DNA of 64,000 nt from Lolium rigidum (taxonomy: Eukaryota > Streptophyta > Magnoliopsida > Poales > Poaceae). Each line of letters begins with the position of its first letter. Position 1 is the first letter of the stretch. The notes beneath the pieces were generated by a model. It was not told where the DNA came from. It did no database searches and was given only the letters and a program-made list of their open reading frames with translations. This document shows, piece after piece, positions 60,361 to 64,000 of the stretch. The DNA is taken from the NCBI RefSeq assembly GCF_022539505.1, contig NC_061514.1:246934124-246998123 (forward strand), in the 5' to 3' direction. Made by a program: the position numbers and the translations under genes.

Positions 60361-62396
60361 CACAGCCCAAGTCCCAAGCACCAGGACACACACACACACA
60401 CACTAGCTGCTCACACAGCTAGTGTGCATGTTCAACAGCAACACACACACAGGGAGAGTCACCAAGTATTGCCAGGCTCAGCTGTCGACCAGGAGAGCAA
60501 AGAGAGGAGGATATAAAACCTTTTTCCATCCAAAACCTAGTCATTCATCGACAAGCAGCTGGGTAAGTTCACCAGAAACACAAGAACACAAGAACAGGGA
60601 AGAACGACCACTGGCTGTTCAGCACCGCTCAAACAGCCACAACACTAAATCAAGTACCACAGGCTTGCAAGGAGGAGCAGGGCAAGCATAAGCACCACAC
60701 TGAAGCAATCCTCTACACCAACAAATAATCAAGGAGCTGGAGTGAGGTATAAATAAGATCATCCTGAGCAAAATCATGTTTTGCTCATAAACAAGCATGC
60801 TATGCATTACAGGAGCACAGAAGGGTAGAACCCTGTTTGTGTCATCATCTGGTTACTAAACCATTTGGTGCAAGCAAATATGGAAGAAGTCAATAGGTTA
60901 ATCAACCAAGGGAACATTGGTTGGATCAAAACACTGACACCACCAAGGAAATCCAGCAAGGGTTGATCCTATCTAGTCAACCATGAACACCTAGCACCTA
61001 TAGCAAGTATACCATCAGACAGATAGACCATATGGTGTCTATTCATGTTTGTCAACATCAAAGACCACTGGTAATCCAAAAGGGGATTAACCAGAAGACA
61101 TTCACCAAGCCATAAAAGCCACAGAGAAGGGGAGCTACCCTATGACAGCAACAAGGTGCTGCCAGGGTCACCTCAACCACAAGAAAAGCCAGCCAAGCCA
61201 CTTCATCATCACCCAGATGGGTTCAGAGGGAGCTAGGGTTCCCAACAATTGTTGGCATCCTTCTAACTCAAGTAAATTAATCATAAGACTCATCACTGCA
61301 AGCAGTTCATCTCATTTATCTGTTAAATCATGACAAGCTACACAGATAAATGACTTACACAACACCACCAAGCACTGGAGCCTTTCATATGATCCAATGG
61401 ATCACTGCAAGCCTCAACAGATGCTTGATTAAGCAATGGTATGCACCAGCACAAGGCTTGGTGTCACACAAGGCCAAGAATAAGCATCAGAAAGGCACAG
61501 GCAGTATAACAGCAGACAATCATCAAGCAGCTGATGATCACAGGATCATCAGAGCTTGCCAAAGTATGCAAGTGCTTGTCAGAGACAAGCCTGGCATCAA
61601 TTCATGAACCATATAAATAAAATAGCCACAATTAAGCAATAGTTGTATCACAGATAATCATCTAAACAATTCTATAACTGTATCCAGTAACACATCATCA
61701 AGAGGGGGAACTATCTAGCCAACCATCATGCTCAGTTGAGCATTCTCATGAATTAGGACACAATGAACCAGCCCAGAGGCACTGGCACTTGCAAATATGC
61801 AAGGATTCATCCTAGAAATCAAGCCAGGGGCAACTAACTAGTTACACAGCATAGGTATAGTACCAGTAGCAATCTCAAGACCAACCTAGCATGGCAGGAG
61901 CATCATAGAATGCTCATGAGCAAGTGTTCATGAGTCACAACAGCACAGAAGGTGAGCACAGATGCTTAGCTCAGAGAGAGGAGTGTACCAGCATAAGCAC
62001 AATAACAGAACCAAGTCATGGCAGTAGAGCAATAGCAGTAGCCAGCACATAATAGCAGCACACACAAAGCCTAGCGCAGCAGCAGCAACCATAGCCAGCA
62101 AAGCACAGCAGCAACCTCACAGCATGGCAGCGCCTCCAAAAAGAGGAGCCGCCATTACATGCCCTAGCACATGAGGAGGAAGATCAGATGAGAAGAAAAA
62201 GAGGGAGCCACTTACCGGCGAAGCAGAGAGCGCAGCCTTGGCGGCATGGCGGCACACGCCGGGCGAACGGCGGCGCCAGGCCAAGCCGAGCCAGGCCATC
62301 ACCTCGCCGCAACGCCGGCATCACTACGGCGGCGCCACGGCGCCAGGGACGCCGGTGAACGGCAGATCTTCACGGATCCATGCGGCCGGGGTGCAG
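60361..62396. other. Unidentified 2-kb segment between two Athila-like elements
   Basis: Non-coding by eye. A CA-repeat lies at about 60391-60405 with a second at 60441-60452. On the minus strand a TATA-like TTTATATCC lies near 60512, and the far end (62180-62390) is GC-rich. Many short phrases such as GCAAGC, AGCACA and TGCTCATGAG recur. It joins copy A's internal region without a visible terminal repeat, and copy B's LTR inserts at its other end. It could be the 5' part of copy A's unusual internal region, a piece of another element or captured host DNA. Confidence 0.45.
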
Positions 62397-63924
62397 TGAT
62401 AACCCACAAGTATAGGGGATCGCGGCAGTCTTCGCGGGTAGTGAAACCCAATTTATTGATTCGACACAAGGGGAGGTAAAGAATACTTATAAGCCTTAAC
62501 AACTGAGTTGTCAATTCAGCTGCACCTGGAAAAGCACTAGCAACAGGGGTGATGTGAAAGTAGCAGTGATATGAGAGCAGTAGTAACAGTAACACGGCAG
62601 CAGTAATAGTAACACATGGGGCAATGGCACCAGAAGATAGTTGATACTACTTCCAATGACTTGTAGAACGAGTATATAATGATGAAAGATGGACCGGGGT
62701 TTCCAGCTATCTACACTAGTGGCAACTCTCCAATAACAAGTGTTGGGTGAACAAATTACAGTCGGGCAATTGATAGGATTGAAATAGCATTAAGACAGAA
62801 TATCAAGATCATTAATCATGTAGGCATGTTTTCCAATTATAGTCGTACGTGCTCGCAATGAGAAACTTGCACAACATCTTTTGTCCTACCAGCCGGTGGC
62901 AGCCGGGCCTCTAGGGAATCTACTGGATATTAAGGTACTCCTTTTAATAGAGTACCGGAGCAAAGCATTAACACTCCGTGAAAACATGTGATCCTCACAT
63001 CACCACCATCCCCTCCGGTTGTCCCGATTTCTGTCACTTCGGGGCCTTTGGTTCCGGACAGTGACATGTGCATACAACTTGTAGATACAATCTAAGCAAT
63101 AAGTATAAAGCTTAAATCTAAGATCATGCCACTCGGGCCCTAGTGACAAGCATTAAGCATAACAAGATTGCAACAACAATAACTTCATAAACTTTGTAGA
63201 TAGAAAATCATAACGTAACAATCCATCGGATCCCGACAAACACAACACCGATTACATCAGATGAATCTCAATCATGTAAGGCAGCTCATGAGATCATTGT
63301 ATTGAAGTACATGGGAGAGATGATACCAACTAGCTACAGCTAGAACCCGTAGTCCATGGGGGAACTACTCACGGAGCATGATGGAGGCGATGGCGTTGAT
63401 GGAGATGGCTTCCGGGGCACTTCCCCGTCTCGGCAGGGTGCCGGAACGGAGACTTCGTCCCCGAATTGGAGTTTCGCGATGGTGGCGGCGCCCCTGGAGT
63501 CTTTCTGGAGTTTCGTCAATTGGTACTGCGTTTTTAGGTCGAAAGGGCTTAAATAGGCGAAGAGGCGGCGCATGAGGGGCGACAGGGTGGCCCCACACCA
63601 GGCCGGCGCGGCCAGGGTGTGGCCCGCGCGGCCCACATGTGTGGTGGCCCCCTGGCTCTCCTCCGACTCTCCTTCGGTGTTCTGGATGCTTCCGGGAAAA
63701 ATAGGATGTTGGGTCTTCGTTTCGTCGAATTCCGAGAATATTGCCCGAACAGCCTTTTCGGAACCAAAAACAACGAGAAAACGAGAACCGGCACTGTGGC
63801 ATCTTGTTAATAGGTTAGTTCCGGAAAATGCATAAAAACATTATAAAGTGCAAGCAAAACATGTAAGTATTGTCATAAAACAAGCATGGAACATCGAAAT
63901 TATAGGTACGTTGGAGACGTATCG
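62397..63924 (-). repeat. 3' LTR of a second minus-strand Athila-like element (copy B)
   Basis: Plus-strand left end TGATAACCCACAAG at 62397, right end GACGTATCG at 63924, followed by the inverted polypurine tract GCATCCCCAAGCTTAG. Since the polypurine tract lies to the right, this is the 3' LTR of an element that continues beyond the window. The five bases to its left, TGCAG, are the candidate target duplication. TATA-like CTATTTAAG near 63555. Confidence 0.85.
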
Positions 63925-64000
63925 GCATCCCCAAGCTTAGTTCATGCTCGTCCTCGAGTAGGTAAACGATAAAAAGAATAATTTCCGTAGTGACATGCTA
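63925..64000 (-). mobile_element. Start of the internal region of Athila-like copy B
   Basis: Matches 57644-57720 closely (polypurine tract, then CTCGAGTAGGTAAACGATAAA). The element runs off the window's right edge. Confidence 0.8.

Noticed and set aside
62246..62479. Ala/Arg-rich frame at the GC-rich end of the 2-kb segment
   Set aside because: It crosses the LTR boundary at 62397, so it cannot be a conserved product.
62397..63924. Reading LTR B as the 5' LTR of copy A
   Set aside because: No tRNA-Asp primer site is found beside its left edge, and its right edge carries a polypurine tract, so it is the 3' LTR of another element.

Overview
The window is intergenic chromatin from a large grass genome, most likely a Pooideae grass such as a member of the wheat tribe. 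The evidence is the density and type of nested transposons: Athila-like Gypsy elements whose LTRs begin TGATACGTCTCC and whose primer site matches tRNA-Asp, a Tat-clade Gypsy with antisense genes, Copia, Mutator (MULE), PIF/Harbinger, hAT remnants, and Stowaway/Tourist MITEs. I see no ordinary host gene, tRNA, rRNA or CRISPR array. Two runs of exactly 100 N (37367-37466 and 55912-56011) are assembly gaps of unknown true size.

Layout. 1-264 is the end of a Harbinger-like element. From about 305 to 22660 lies an old PIF/Harbinger element that has taken two insertions. The first is a 12.1-kb MULE (325-12438, perfect 9-bp target duplication) in its left terminal repeat. The second is a non-autonomous Athila-like Gypsy (12747-20897, perfect 5-bp duplication). 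The MULE carries a FAR1-type transposase gene, a convergent Ulp1-type protease gene and a third gene of unknown function. 22661-24890 holds MITEs and unassigned DNA. 24890-29216 is a Copia element on the minus strand, truncated before reverse transcriptase and interrupted in gag by a second Athila-like Gypsy (29217 to the first gap). The start of a Copia LTR reappears after the gap (37467-37605). 37606-40002 holds LTR pieces. 40003-52411 is a Tat-clade Gypsy on the minus strand. Its gag-pol is decayed, but it carries two spliced plus-strand genes whose reading frames are intact. 52412-55911 holds an LTR fragment, a Harbinger-like end, two MITEs and a hAT remnant. 56012-64000 is two minus-strand Athila-like elements, with an unexplained 2-kb segment between them.

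How the parts relate. The genes are all transposon genes. The Athila-like copies encode only gag and protease, so reverse transcriptase and integrase must come from other elements. The MULE pairs a transposase with a possible SUMO/ubiquitin-type protease and an orphan protein. The Tat element pairs gag-pol with opposite-strand proteins. Many frameshifts in the transposon genes fall at CTG or CAG triplets, where the two LTRs of one element also disagree. Part of the apparent decay may therefore be sequencing error.
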